A DNA stretch of 64,000 nucleotides from Nilaparvata lugens. Taxonomy: Eukaryota; Arthropoda; Insecta; Hemiptera; Delphacidae. How positions within the stretch are numbered: position 1 is the stretch's first letter; each line of letters starts with the position of its first letter. Shown piece by piece: positions 13,108 to 25,322 of this stretch. Made by a program: the position numbers and the translations under genes. The stretch lies in the NCBI RefSeq assembly GCF_014356525.2, contig NC_052516.1, forward strand, positions 28,378,854 through 28,442,853, in the 5' to 3' direction. The notes under the pieces are model-generated. The model saw nothing but the letters and a program-made list of their open reading frames with translations. It did no database searches and was not told the origin of the DNA.

Positions 13108-13440
13108 TTGGATTATAAGGATGAAAAAGAAAAAGAAGGAGAAGGTGAAATAAAAGAAGAAAAACAAGGAGTTGGAGGAAGAATATGAAGAGAAAGAGGA
13201 AGGAGAGAGCGAATGATATAAATAAGAGGAATTGGGAGAATGAAAAACATTCAGAAGGACGAGGGGAAGCAGTAAAGAGTTGATGAAGAGAGAAGAGAAC
13301 ATAAGAAGTAGAAAAAGAAAGACGAGATAAAGAGGTAAGAAATGCAAATAATAAGAAAAAAGTACAAGTATAAGATGAACGGTGGAAAGAGATGAATGAA
13401 AAGGAAAATAAGAGAAATGAAATGTAGGAAAGAGGAGGGA
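13108..13440 (+). repeat. Polypurine tract of about 330 bp
   Basis: Nearly pure A/G on the + strand with runs such as GAAAAAGAAAAAGAAGGA. The minus-strand open frame across it (Ser/Phe/Leu-rich) only reflects composition. Confidence 0.8.
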
Positions 13441-14640
13441 TAGAATCTCAGTACAGAACCTGAAAAAGTTTACTGCAATACAAACTCAATTATCACCATT
13501 CTATTCGAGGGTTATCAATCATGGAAACTATCGGTTCAATTGAATAATATATCCCGAAAAATTTGTTGAATTTTATCAACCTAATCAGGATGGCAACACT
13601 TTGATTATACTATATTATAAGCGGCTTGTATGTGTCGGGTTTAATCACAGCTTTCACTACAGCTACATTCCATATCATTATATATCTATGAAAGATGTCA
13701 AGAAAATATGTAAAGATATAGAGATGACAAGGTACAAATATCATTCCAGAGATGACTACTACATGAGATTCGATAGTATTCACTTTAAACTGTCAGCATT
13801 CCTTATGAAAATACTTCAAAGCTCACATTCAACCAATGCTGACATGCTGAATTGAATCTCACTCTCGATATACATGAGAGTATATTTATATGTATATTAT
13901 ATTGTATATGTATCGATATGCGCACTTAAAGCCCCTTCCCCCAAAAAATAGAAACATTCAAATAGTCAATAACTTTATTAGTCTATGTAGCATGGGAACA
14001 TTGCTGTGTCCAGCCTGCAAAAACTGAGCTTTAAATTGAGAATTACTCTAGAAATACTAACTGGCAAGACCTAAACGAAAAAGCCAGTTAACAATCTCAA
14101 TAGACATGAATGTAGCTGAGCCTAGACTGAAAGCGACTGAAGAACTCTAGACTCCTAGGACTCAAGAATTCTGTCGACTACAGAACTCAAGGAAAAGATG
14201 TTGCAAAATATTCGGTTGCACTACAAAAAGTCGCTGTGGGTCAATGTGAGGTGTATAATGTTGTGTGATTGCGCAACAAAGGTGTTCTCCAGACCCAGAC
14301 TTGTTGTTAACTTTTCCTCAGAGGCCTCATACCAGCAGCATGTCCTGAAAATGCCAGGATCTCAGCTTTTACGGCCAGTCACGGATCCTTTTACAAGGTT
14401 ACAGTCAACTGAGTTACATGATCCTCCACAGGATCAATTCGTGTATAGTATACCAATGTCAGGGACAAGGAAGAATAATCAGAAATTATTGGACTGCCCT
14501 GTACATCGCAAAGCATTACTTATTTTTGTAGAATCATTTGTGAAACTACTACATTAGTGAATGTACTAGTTATTTCAATCAGAAAAATATTCAGTAACCC
14601 TTAACGAAGAACCTAAAAATAGAAGTTCATACAACAACTT
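13441..14640 (+). other. Intergenic with an orphan 119-codon open frame
   Basis: The only frame of note is 14198-14557, starting MLQNIRLHYKK, with a non-low-complexity middle (ASYQQHVLKMPGSQLL). I recognise no family, Kozak context is ordinary and no splice partners are apparent. It could be a fragment of an unrecognised transposon protein. Confidence 0.2.
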
Positions 14641-14647
14641 TGTTGTA

Positions 14648-14872
14648 GTTACTTGTAAATATTTGAAAAAAATTACTTTTCTTGGAGTTAATATTTCAAA
14701 TATTCACTTGTAAATATTTGAAAAAAATTACTTTTCTTGGAGTTAATATTTCAAATATTCACTTGTAAATATTTGAAAAAAATTACTTTTCTTGGAGTTA
14801 ATATTTCAAATATTCACTTGTAAATATTTGAAAAAAATTACTTTTCTTGGAGTTAATATTTCAAATATTCAC
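14648..14872. repeat. 55-bp minisatellite, four units, inside a hairpin
   Basis: Units start near 14651, 14706, 14761 and 14816. Each contains GTAAATATTTGAAA and its near-inverse TTTCAAATATT, so each unit is itself a hairpin. The array is bracketed by CAACTTTGTTGTAG on the left and CTACAACAAAGTT on the right, making the locus a larger inverted repeat. Confidence 0.85.
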
Positions 14873-14895
14873 AAGTAACACAGTGTCTGAGCTAC

Positions 14896-15310
14896 AACAA
14901 AGTTATTATATAGTGTTCCGTCATAGAAAGCAACATCAATTCATACAACAGTTTCATAATAAGGGTCTTCAACGCACGAGTTAGATGTAGAGTTAAGACA
15001 TACTGTAAGTGGGCGAGCGTAGTGAGCAAACGCGTGTCTTAAACATCTCACGAGTGCTTTAAAGATCATATAAAATGGTTGTATACATCTACAACGGTTC
15101 TAATCATTCTCTCTACGACCACTCAAGTAAAGTATCATATTTATGACTTGTTGTAAGGTTAGAAATCAACCAACTAGCCTCTATGGTGGACCGATTGAAA
15201 TTAAAATAGGTAAAAAGCTACTCAGAGAGAGAAACTGTATAGAGTAAACAGTGAACTTGAAATACTGTGAACAAGACGATTTAAAAAAAATTACTAATTG
15301 AAAACTTCTT
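14896..15310. other. Intergenic, no gene seen
   Basis: AT-rich with no supported coding region or RNA gene. Confidence 0.4.
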
Positions 15311-15314
15311 CTTT

Positions 15315-15655
15315 CACCTTTCATGGTTTAGGCATCTCTGCCTGTTCCGAACCTCATATCTGCTCATCTTTTCCTTGGACGGCCTCGGTCTCTCTTGCCT
15401 ACTGGTAATTTTGGTAGCCTGTCTTCCTCCATCCTATTCACATGCTGGTACCATTAAAACCTACTATGAGATATCTTTTCATTTATAGAAAATACGTCCA
15501 GTTGTTATCTTTTCTCAGTATTTCTGAAATGATTTTCTCGGCTGCACCCATAGGTTCTTCGGAGAAATCTCATTTCAGATGCCTGTAGTCTACTTTCAAC
15601 TGCCCCTGACAGCACCTAGGTTTCACACCCATATAAAAGGATTGGTGCACCCTTC
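15315..15655 (-). pseudogene. Decayed LINE reverse transcriptase C-terminus
   Basis: On the minus strand the frame reads LLYGCET, a stop where Trp is expected, then ESRLQASEMRFLRRTYGCS, and further on ENHFRNTEKR, EEDRLPK and RDRGRPRKR. The order LLYGCETW, RLQASEMRFLRR, RxxDRLPK and GRGRPRKRW is the typical C-terminal tail of RTE/CR1-type non-LTR retrotransposon polymerases. In-frame stops and frame changes show it is dead. The rest of the element is not in the window. Confidence 0.7.
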
Positions 15656-16149
15656 TTTCCCCCCACCAACAGGGGCAATTGAAAACTTGATTGACTAAAA
15701 ACATGACGTACTGAAAACTTGTTGAACTGCAAACTTGACGAACTAAAGCACTTCAACTCACGTTATAATAATAAATTCTCTTGTGTATCTGATGTCAATG
15801 TAAATTAAAGAGCTGCATGGTTGCCAATACTGTTTTTCCACCGCCTTCTATATTAGATAGCTGTTATTCGTATCATCCCGGAATATCTGATACAATATGG
15901 ATTGATTATTCTTCTGAATGATAATAATGTTACTGACCAAGGAAAATATATCTTCCCACAATTCAATTTCATTATTAACTTTTATTTTATTATTCTTATA
16001 ATAATGAGATTCTGGTAGCTCATTATATTTCTTCATAGCATATTTATTCGATGCGGCAACAGTTCTGAGTCAGAAAAGGATGGAATTATCTGGTTTTCTA
16101 ATGACAGAAAGGATAGTAAATCAATTTTAATCAGGTGCTGACTTTGTAA

Positions 16150-16620
16150 CGTGGTTATATTAACGCCAAAACCCTGAGGTCTAAACTAAGAGCTCGAATC
16201 TAAACTACACTCGTTAAATTATTGTCTACTTCCAAATATAAATTTACATCAATGAACCTCTAGCTATGACCAACAGATGCAGTCTATGTGGAATACCTTT
16301 CATACACTATCACTATAGAGATATCTGAGATAATATTCTGCATTGCTTTACAAGGACGATAGAGTGGTCAAATTTTATTGGCCACCAAATTTGTTATGAA
16401 TGAAAGGTGAAAGCTCCAAGAACATGTGTTCAAATCTGTGTTAGATTGGTTGGATAGTGGTAATCGACGAACATTCAAACGCCAAAATCGTCAGGTCCAA
16501 ACTAAGAGTTCGCTACGCTCGTACAATTATTGTCTACTTTCAAATATAAATTTCCATCAATACACTTCTAGTTATGACCAACAGACGCAGTCTATGTGAA
16601 ATACCTTTCACACACTCACA
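16150..16620. repeat. Two direct copies of an about 150-bp segment
   Basis: AACGCCAAAA, the word GACCAACAGA and CAGTCTATGTG occur in the same order at about 16150-16310 and 16468-16620 (offset about 315 bp). They are diverged and non-coding. Confidence 0.6.
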
Positions 16621-17094
16621 CAGTCCACGTTTTTGACACAATAACACACTTTTTTAATTTCCAAACTCACTCTCTGCGTAATATATGGTCAGAGAGTCAC
16701 GCAATCCACAGCAATGATAATTATCTTAGCTGCGTCCTTGGCATATCCTAGATGCATCACTGATAACTATGAAGATGTTCAGTGAACTGAGGCTGAGGCT
16801 TCAGTCTATATCTATGTAGGTATCACTTAATAATGTAGCTACTACATCTTACCTATATCTATATAGGGGAAGCCTACCTTGTGGATTCTTCTAATACTGT
16901 AGCTGAAACAAAATCTTCACACAATACCTATGATATCTATAAAGGTATCGTGGATATGATGGGATAACTTCAGCATAGATTGAATAGGAAGCTTTAAAAT
17001 TATCTGTAAGAAATGCTGACAGTTTGAAGTGAACCTCACGACATTATTGAAGGTTTATTGTTTCTTCACTTAAAATGTATGAATTCAGGGCTAC

Positions 17095-17230
17095 TTTTTA
17101 TTTATAAAATATAATTATAGTACCGTTTTTGAAATTAATAAAATAATAGATTAAAAATAAACTTATGACAACTAGTTTCACACCATCGTCAGGCTATATA
17201 TAAAAATAGTATTTCTTCACTATATCTGTA
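17095..17230 (-). repeat. Half copy of hammerhead-like repeat family 1
   Basis: On the minus strand (17192-17170) it reads CTGACGA, TGGTGT, GAA, ACTAGT, T. Compared with 56677-56706 the descending half of stem II is missing. Flanking words (TTTTTATTTATA, TAGTACC) match the family at 56530-56750. Confidence 0.55.
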
Positions 17231-17314
17231 TAAACACAGTGATGGAGTAACTTGAATTGGTTACATTTAGTTTGAAGATTCTGGAGTTCATGGAAAATAT
17301 GTGAATGTATCTGT

Positions 17315-17854
17315 AATAGTTATTTGTGCAACTAGTGCGCAAAGTGTCAGTTTGCTGCACCGAAAGAAACGTTTACGCCCGAGCCGTAGGCGAGGGCGGA
17401 ATGGTTTCTTGAGTGCAGCAGAGGAACTTTGCGCACGTATTTCACATTAAGTTTTTCCTACAGTTACCATTGAATATGAAAAGTGGGTAATTATGGGTAA
17501 AATTGCCTAAAATGCATCAAATGTTTTTCTGTGTAATTTTATTATTGATAAAAACCTTAATCCTAAAATCCTAAAGTCCTCGTTGTCCTTGGTTATAATA
17601 TATAATGAATAATAATTAGCGCGTTGTGCTTGGTTGCACCTCTGCTCACTATAGCAGCCACAGCAGTCACTGTTACCAACTTCATTTGGATTTTGCTGCA
17701 CTGTTGCTCCATATAACCTACTAAGTATTTTGCGTTGCCATGTTGCAAATCTGGAGTGCAGAAAAATTTTCCCCGCACTAGAGCGGAAAAGTGATTCTTT
17801 GCGTTCTGTAATCAGTGCAGCAATGGCCACTTTTCAACGTAACTGTAGGAAAAT
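17315..17854 (-). repeat. Interspersed repeat family R1, copy 2
   Basis: Same length and ends as 2915-3454. The minus-strand frame is shortened to 107 codons by TAG in place of CAG at about 17509. Otherwise it differs by a few substitutions. The right flank starts a sequence repeated at 18793. Confidence 0.7.
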
Positions 17855-17856
17855 AT

Positions 17857-18900
17857 ATGTTCGGTGTTCGCATTATCATTATAAGTTTCGTCACTTTATA
17901 ATTGAATTAGCTTCATCTTATTGAGTGTATCTGTCTGTGTTACTTTGATCATTCTTTCATATGCAGCTTTAATGTAATAAAGATTCTGACTTCAATAGTC
18001 ATGATGATTCAGTGACTTGAATTGCTTACACTTAAGTTTGAAGATACTGGAAATTTATGAAAATATATTAACTCAATTAAATTCAAATTTGTTTTCAAAA
18101 TTCAACGATATTATTCCAATATAGATTCAACAATACTGCAAAGTTTGAAATAAGATGTACATTAACCCAATATAATGATCCTCCTAACACTAGGGCCGGT
18201 TTCCGAGCTCGGGATTCAGCTAAGTTCTAGACTTTAAACAGCTGGAGTCAGAAAATTGGCTTTCCAAAACGGGGCGTAGAAGCAGTTTTTATTTTCTCAT
18301 TTCTATAATTGAAAACGTTTCTCCTTGACGGAATTAAGCATTCCTAGATAATTCAATATAGCTGAAACTCCACACTATTTTCTCTTTATTTTATTTTGGG
18401 TTCAATTTTCTAGTTTTTCGAAATTTAATTCAAACGTGACTATGATAATGACTACGACTACGCCCCGTTTCGGAAAGCAAATTTTCTGACTCCAGCTGTT
18501 TAAAATCTACAACTTAGTTAAATCCTGGGCTCGATCCCGGCCCTAAAACATAATATCTGAGGCACAAATTGTTCAGTCACAGTAATTAACTGACCAACCA
18601 TTTGACTTAAGTGGCAGATTTTCAGAGTCACAGTAATTCACTGACTGACCATTAGGCTTTAGTGACTGACTTTCAATATTGGTGTTCGAATGGAGGTTAC
18701 AAAATTGATCCTGAGGCTACATTGACTATCGGCTGACATAATTAACAGTAAATTCGGCAGTCACTTTGCCATATAATATATTACAGATACTGTATGTTCG
18801 GTGTTCGTATTATCATTATAAGTTTCGTCACTTTATAATTGAATTAGCTTCATCTTATTGAGTGTATCTGTCTGTGTTACTTTGAACATTCTTTGATATT
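17857..18900. repeat. 110-bp direct repeats flanking about 830 bp
   Basis: ATGTTCGGTGTTCG through GTGTTACTTTGA occurs at 17857-17965 and again at 18793-18900 with two or three differences. They may mark an old duplication or a repeat split by insertion of the element at 18193-18543. Confidence 0.65.
18193..18543. mobile_element. 351-bp long-TIR MITE
   Basis: GGGCCGG at the left and CCGGCCC at the right. The arms extend about 100 bp with small gaps and include AAACAGCTGGAGTCAGAAAA and its inverse near 18480-18500, and GGGGCGTAG against CTACGCCCC. There is no internal frame. Confidence 0.8.
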
Positions 18901-19189
18901 CCAACATTCTATTCTTTTCGCTTCTGGCTTGATTTCTTCTCTCTCTCTCTCACTTTCTGTCTCTTACACTCCATTTCACAATCTCTCACTTTCTGAGATA
19001 TCCTTGTTTTCATTCTCAACAACTGTTTGCCATATTTACTTTTTCTCTTTTGTGCTCTAATGGTCCAAAATTGTGTAGTTTCTCTATGAGCTTGATTTGA
19101 TATTTCGTTTTCATAGTGGAATATCCCTATGTAATTCATTCCCTAGTAGAGCTCTCCACCAGATTTCTGTCACCCACTGTTTTCTTCCA

Positions 19190-19735
19190 CGATTCACAAA
19201 GAAAGAGGTCAAAAAAAGAGGAGAAAAAAAGAAAAGCACGAAAAAGAAAAGAATGATAACTGAAGGTGGATATAGAAAAAACATATATGAAACTATGGTA
19301 GAACGTAAAATATGATAAAAAGAAGGAAGGAATATGGTACGAGAACGGTTAAGAAATAGAATATTAGAAGTTGAAGAGAACAAAGAGAACGATAAAAAGG
19401 TGATGATGTTGTGAGGAGGAAAAAGAGGTTGCGAAGGAAGCGTAGGTGAACAAGAATTATAGAAATAATGAGGACGAGAAGAATGAAAAAAAGAAAGGCG
19501 GAAATGAAAAAGAGGGAGAATGAGGAAGAGAAGAAGGGAAAGGTTGGTAAGGAGGAGGTCGAGGAGGAGTTGGAGAAGGAGTAGAAGAAGGAGAAAAAGG
19601 AAAAGGAGTGGAAGGAAGATAGTATTGGATGAGGGGAAGAAGATGAAGAAGAGAAAGATAGAGGTGAATGACAGACAGAGAAGAAGGATGAAGAGAAAGA
19701 GGAGGACTGGGATGACAAGGAGAAGACAGGTAAGT
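19190..19735 (+). repeat. Polypurine tract of about 545 bp
   Basis: Long A/G-rich stretch on the + strand (words GAGGAGGAGTTGGAGAAGG, AAGAAGAGAAAG). It creates long but composition-only open frames on both strands, including a Leu/Phe/Ser-rich 222-codon frame on the minus strand. Confidence 0.85.
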
Positions 19736-19789
19736 AGGCAACATGGAATAACTATCAATTTATGGAAAATTTCCATCAATAGGAACTAA

Positions 19790-22700
19790 AATGTTGTCAA
19801 TGAAACATCAGAATTATATAAGCTGCAAATAGGAATTCTGGTATCATCCAATATACTCCATATAGCATTCCCCAGTATTCTCCATAGCATATTCTATAAT
19901 ACATGGAAGATCACATCCTGTTTTTAATGTTAATTTTGCATCCAAACATAACCTACAGCACATGATCAGCTTCTAGAATATTCTTCTTTTTCCTGCGAGT
20001 TCAAAAGTCATAGAAAAAGTTCATTGCAACAAATGAGCAAGCTTTGGTCCGAGAGCGCAATAACCTCTTGATCTTTGGGGTCAAACTGAAATTTCTCCAC
20101 CATTTCATAATGTTGGTCAACCTGCCTTCACGATTCAGTGTTAGAAGAATGTTGTGATGATAGTGATTATGTTGCATCATGAGATTAACACTAATTTTCA
20201 ATGTTGAAATATTTCCGACGTGCGTATTCTGTTTACGAATTTTGTGAATGAATAATTTCGTCGATTATTGAATGAGGGGGAGGGTTGGATGAAGTCGTGT
20301 TGTTTGCTTTATATGTCAGGGTTTGGTAGGATTTGATATCCAACAATAATTCAAAGTGATTTATTCTCAGAGGTGTATCTAATTGTCGCAATCAATGAAT
20401 TTCGCAGCTTGGTTGTGATTTTCATAACAAATGTTACTTTATATTTGAATGGCATGTTTATAGTTGAGAGGGTCAATTTTTAATTATTGTTGAACGAGGT
20501 TATTTAAACATTCCAATTTGTAGAATAAAATGGAGAATCATCCTGAGCCTCGAAGACATAAATCAAGTTAATATGATTTGTGATTCATCATCCTCTGAGA
20601 AACAGAGTCTCTCCCGCAGATCTTGGTTATACCATCAATGGAAATTAGAATATTTCAAGAGAATTAATCATATATTGTGAATGATTTATGAAAAAATCTC
20701 CATTTTGAGAGAATCGGTGATTCACTGTAAAATGCTTAAACCATATAAATTCTCCCATGAAACACTATTATAATATTGTGTGAAGTAAACGGGAATAAAT
20801 CTCGTTCAATAAGTGAACTTATTTCTTTTCTCAAAACGTAGATTACCCGGATATTCGACAAGTATTTGTCAAGAATACTAGCGATAAAAACAATATTTGA
20901 ATACCTCAGGACAAACAATAACACATGCGAAAGAAAGCATTGAGATATTATCATTGTCAATTCTTCTTTTTTGGTTTAGTACTGGACTTCATTTATTTAG
21001 AGTAGTATAGAGAAATGATTTTTTAGAGAGAGATATGATTCAGGGGAGAATTGTGAAAAAGATTTATAAAGTTTTTAAGTGAAGGAGTTGAAGAGACGGT
21101 ATCCGAAAGAGTTTTCCAACATTAACGCAGTTGCAGTTAGACATTAACAATAAATGATTCATTCGAAAATACTATGAGTAAAGAAAAAAGATAAATACAT
21201 AGAAACTTCTCAACATAAGATCACTCAAATATTTGGCCAAACGGCAAAGATTCGACGAAAGTGGAGCTTGAAAACATTAATTAAAAAAACAAAGAATTTG
21301 AATGAAATGAGCTAAAAATTACAAATGACATAAATTCGACGGGAATAAAAATTTGAATACAGTAATGAAAACAATCCAAGAGTTGGAATTTCCTAGAAAA
21401 CACAGCGTTTTGTGTCAAATTAATAATACGAGTATTATGTTTCAGACGATGGAAGCAACGTTACGTAATTGTCGCAAAATGAGAGACAAGAACGAATTAA
21501 AGATGATTGTTCATTATGAAGAGGGAATGTCATTGCGCGAAAATTGTGGGAACTATATAAATGTATACATAAAATCTCTACATGTATCTGCTATTGCAAT
21601 AATGTATAAGGAAATGGCAGATTAGGTTATTATATGGCTTAGAGTTTATGATTACAATGATTTTGATGTAGGCTGCTGACTCAATTCTGTGTTATTTGAA
21701 TTTGTCATCAAATAATTCTGCGAAAGAATTTGACGTCCATTAAAATTTGCTGATTATGCAAGAGCATATTCATTATGTTGTCTACTAATCTCGGACAGAA
21801 GGTAGGCCTTCAATTTTTTAGTTTAGGAATTTGAACATTAACTGAACAGAGGTAGATTACTATAGAGATGAGCAATTGATTATTATTGAAGAGGATATTA
21901 AAATTCTCACGAATGTGGATACATACTTTTTTTAAAGGAAATACTCGATCAATAACCATGTGAGGGAAAAGCCTAAAATCCAACTAGAGCTTTAATTGAA
22001 CTTTGAAAAGTTCACTAGATTGGATAATTGATCAACTAGAAGTTTGAAAATTAATTGGTACGAACGTAGGTGATCAATATCGATCTATATATCAATATAC
22101 TCGATCAATATCCACGTACTGGATGAAGGTGGAGGTCTGAATTATAAATTGAACTAGATAAACAATAGTGATGGAATCGAAAATCCACTCGGATCAATCA
22201 CTTTTAATCCGATCACCATTCGAAGAATCTTGAACGCTTTTGATTTACAATAATTCATTGTTTTTGTTGATATGAGAATGAGATTACAAGAGGTTTTGGT
22301 AAGTAAAGTCTTATAAATGTTAGATGATTGTAATTATGAAAGATGATAGGGCGAGTATTAGATGGTTTTTGGGATATCATTGAACTCTTGTATTATTGGG
22401 AATTCTTTCTCTGAACGAGTGGATGAATAAGTAAGATATGGACAATGTGGGATAATCATGTTCTCTATGGATCCTCTTTTTCTTTTCTCTACAACTCCAT
22501 GATTATGAGATGAAGATTGCAAATCATTGATGAACATCTCATAATTGTCAGAAGCTACAAGCATATTGATTTATTCATTTATACTTTATTATTTACTTAT
22601 ATTTTGTTATATACTTATACTTTACATATTACTTTATTATAAAATTCTTTTTTAATGAGATACTTGTAATATGAGAATTGAAAATATCATCTTCAATTAT

Positions 22701-22855
22701 TTTTATTTTTATTCGATCATGTATACTTTTTTACATAGAAAAGGTTTTTTAAATACATGTATCCATCACAAATGTATATTTCATGAAGCTTTTCACGAAT
22801 TCTTACTCTAAAAATCTCAAGAAATCGATTTCAAATAGCTTCATCCAACAAAATG
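19790..22855. other. Intergenic, no gene seen
   Basis: AT-rich sequence without recognisable repeats. The 90-codon open frame at 21353-21625 has no domain or splice support. Confidence 0.45.
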
Positions 22856-22859
22856 GATT

Positions 22860-23045
22860 CTTCATTGAATCGTAACAGCATCAGCCAATGAGAGTGCGTT
22901 GTGGGCGTGTACGGTACTAAGAGGCCGAAGCGAACTCACACGTAATTGGTCGACCTTGTGTTGCGTCGTTCACACCTTAGCTGACGTTAAAATCGGTATC
23001 CACCAATAGAATTCGAGAGCGGCGTGACCTCTTGTTCAAAACATC
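22860..23045 (+). promoter_or_regulatory. Candidate promoter of the elongase gene
   Basis: A GC-richer island in AT-rich surroundings, 2.3 kb before the elongase start codon. It holds CCAAT at 22884-22888, its inverse ATTGG at 22945-22949 and CCAAT at 23003-23007, plus a CRE-like TGACGT at about 22982. The first coding exon is preceded by a splice acceptor, so at least one upstream non-coding exon must exist; this island is a reasonable place for its promoter. No TATA box or initiator stands out. Confidence 0.3.
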
Positions 23046-23249
23046 AATCATTTTCTCTTAGTTGAAGTCGATCGAATCACGAGCTAGAAACTATTTTGAA
23101 TTAATGGAAATGAATGTTGGATTCAGAGAACTAATCTAACTATGCTGGTTTGATGGCATTGTTCAACTGGTATCTTGAAATTCTCAAGTTGAATTCAAAA
23201 AATCATACTATTTATGATGAATGTTTGTATACAAAGAGGTAAATGATAG

Positions 23250-25292
23250 AATAAATTTTATTAGACCAAAAACAGGACGTCACAATTTGGCATGTAGGCC
23301 AGTCAATACAATACAATAACAGTATAATATATAAAAAACAACACTCAGTCAATACAAAGTCAGGACAGACGTTCTATGCTGAAAAATCAATTGATAAACA
23401 TACATACATAAACATAACAGTGAACTTCAATTGCTTTATGTTAGGGGATGAAGTGAGAAAATCGGGTTGATAAAATTTTTCAGAAATGTCTCTATCTTCA
23501 TAAACCGTTGTTTCTCACGTATGAAAAATGACCTAAATTGATAATAATCCAATTATAGTGTGATATAATTGATGATAATATTCGTAAAGATATTTTTGTG
23601 AATATAGTGATATACATAAATACAACATTCAATGTCTAGAATAAGATCTCTCCAGTATTCAAAGTCTATTCATAATGCATCAAGGTAAACCAAACCTATT
23701 AATGTGTAGTGAATGAACTTCTTGTATCAAGATAACTAAGTGGTCTGAGAACCTCTTTCTTCTGAAGTCAAGTTCAATATCAATCAATGGGTACCTCTTC
23801 CTATACCTCTATCTCTAGCACAAGGTCATGTGACTTTTCTTGTTTGGAACAATAACAATAATATTATAGCTCAGTGCTAGTGAACTCCTTTCCATTGTAA
23901 CAGGTTGAACTTGAGAGATCAATGAAGTCTCTCATTCATGATTATGTCATACCATCGAAGAATGACTGCGCTACTAATAGATATTCGAATATTCTTGTGA
24001 ATCTTAACACAGATTTTCGAGTAAGAAAGGTTAAAACATTCTATTCTAATTCAATATTGTAGACCTACTCAATGATAAATATTAATGGAATTTTACAGTT
24101 GTGTTGTGAGTGATGTTGTGGTACTTTTCCATAATCAAAACACAAATATGAATTTTCAACCACTTTCTATTTTTTTTCCAAGTGGTTGACAATTTGAATT
24201 TGTGTCTCCATTGATGGAATTAATGATAATCTTGAGGTAGAAGAGCTTAAAAAACTTTCTATTCTAATTGAATATTGTACTCGATGATGTTTGTTTTTGA
24301 AGTGACAAAGATTGACATTGTATATTCTTCTATGACTCAAATTGCTCAAAAATATCACAAATAAAATCGAATTGATTGATTCTAGACTGTGTAATTAAGA
24401 AGTGGATGATTGAATAAAATTTTCAGTTATTGGTTACTGCTATTATCACAGGAACCTCTTGTAATAAATAGAATATTCTTTCTAGTTTGCTCATTTCTGT
24501 ATTCTATGAATGTTTGTTTATTTGTTTGATTATCTCCAATGATATTTCTTAAAAATCAAAGCAGGCTTTCGCCAAATTTTCCACTTTCCCAATTCACAAT
24601 ATAAAGTTCCGAATAATTGAAGGTTATCATGATCTGAAAGATCTATGTTCTCACTGATCTAAAAGATCACTCCAAAACCGAAATATACAAAATTTTTTTA
24701 CAAGTTTGTTTTTAGAATGACTCAAATGAATAACACCAAAAACATAGTACTGTATTTAAATTGTTGAGCTTTTGAATTCAACTAAAACATTTTAGCACTT
24801 TTATTGATGGATAAAATGTATCTTTCACAAGGTGAACCATATCAAAACTGATAAGATTAAAATAGTGGCAGTACTGAAGCAGTTGATCAAGAAATCCGTT
24901 ATCTCAGTTGAAAACGGCATCATCTCTTTCTCAGTACAATATCAGAATTGCGATAAAACAGTATGTTTCATAACTATTTTATTATTAGCAACTGCTGTAT
25001 AATTCTAGTAAAATATACTCAGTAATCTGAGAATGCCTCATTGAGACTGAGAAATTAACAGCTATAGTGGTATTATCGTTTCATTTATCGATAATTTTGA
25101 AAAATTGATAATAAATGAAACATGGCCAAGATTACACATTTTGATCAAAGGTTCGTTAGATTTTGATAGTAATCTAGTCGGATTCGTTTGATCTGCTGAT
25201 TCTCTTTCAAATTTCAGTTGCTTTCTCCGAAAAGTTCTCCGAATACGGTAATGAAATAATTTGTAATTAATTGTTTTTTTCTTTCTTTGCAG
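23250..25292. other. Probable 5' UTR intron with a LINE-like 3' end
   Basis: At 23250-23400 the minus strand ends in TCTAATAAAATTTATT, like a retroelement 3' tail. The rest is AT-rich without features. If the gene starts near 23 kb this is its first intron, ending at the acceptor TTTCTTTGCAG (25282-25292). Confidence 0.35.
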
Positions 25293-25322
25293 ATATCCCA
25301 AAGACCACAGACATAAGTCATC

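Noticed and set aside
19111..19779. 222-codon minus-strand open frame, multi-pass membrane-like
   Set aside because: It is the complement of the purine tract; Leu/Phe/Ser composition follows from C/T-only codons and there is no domain.
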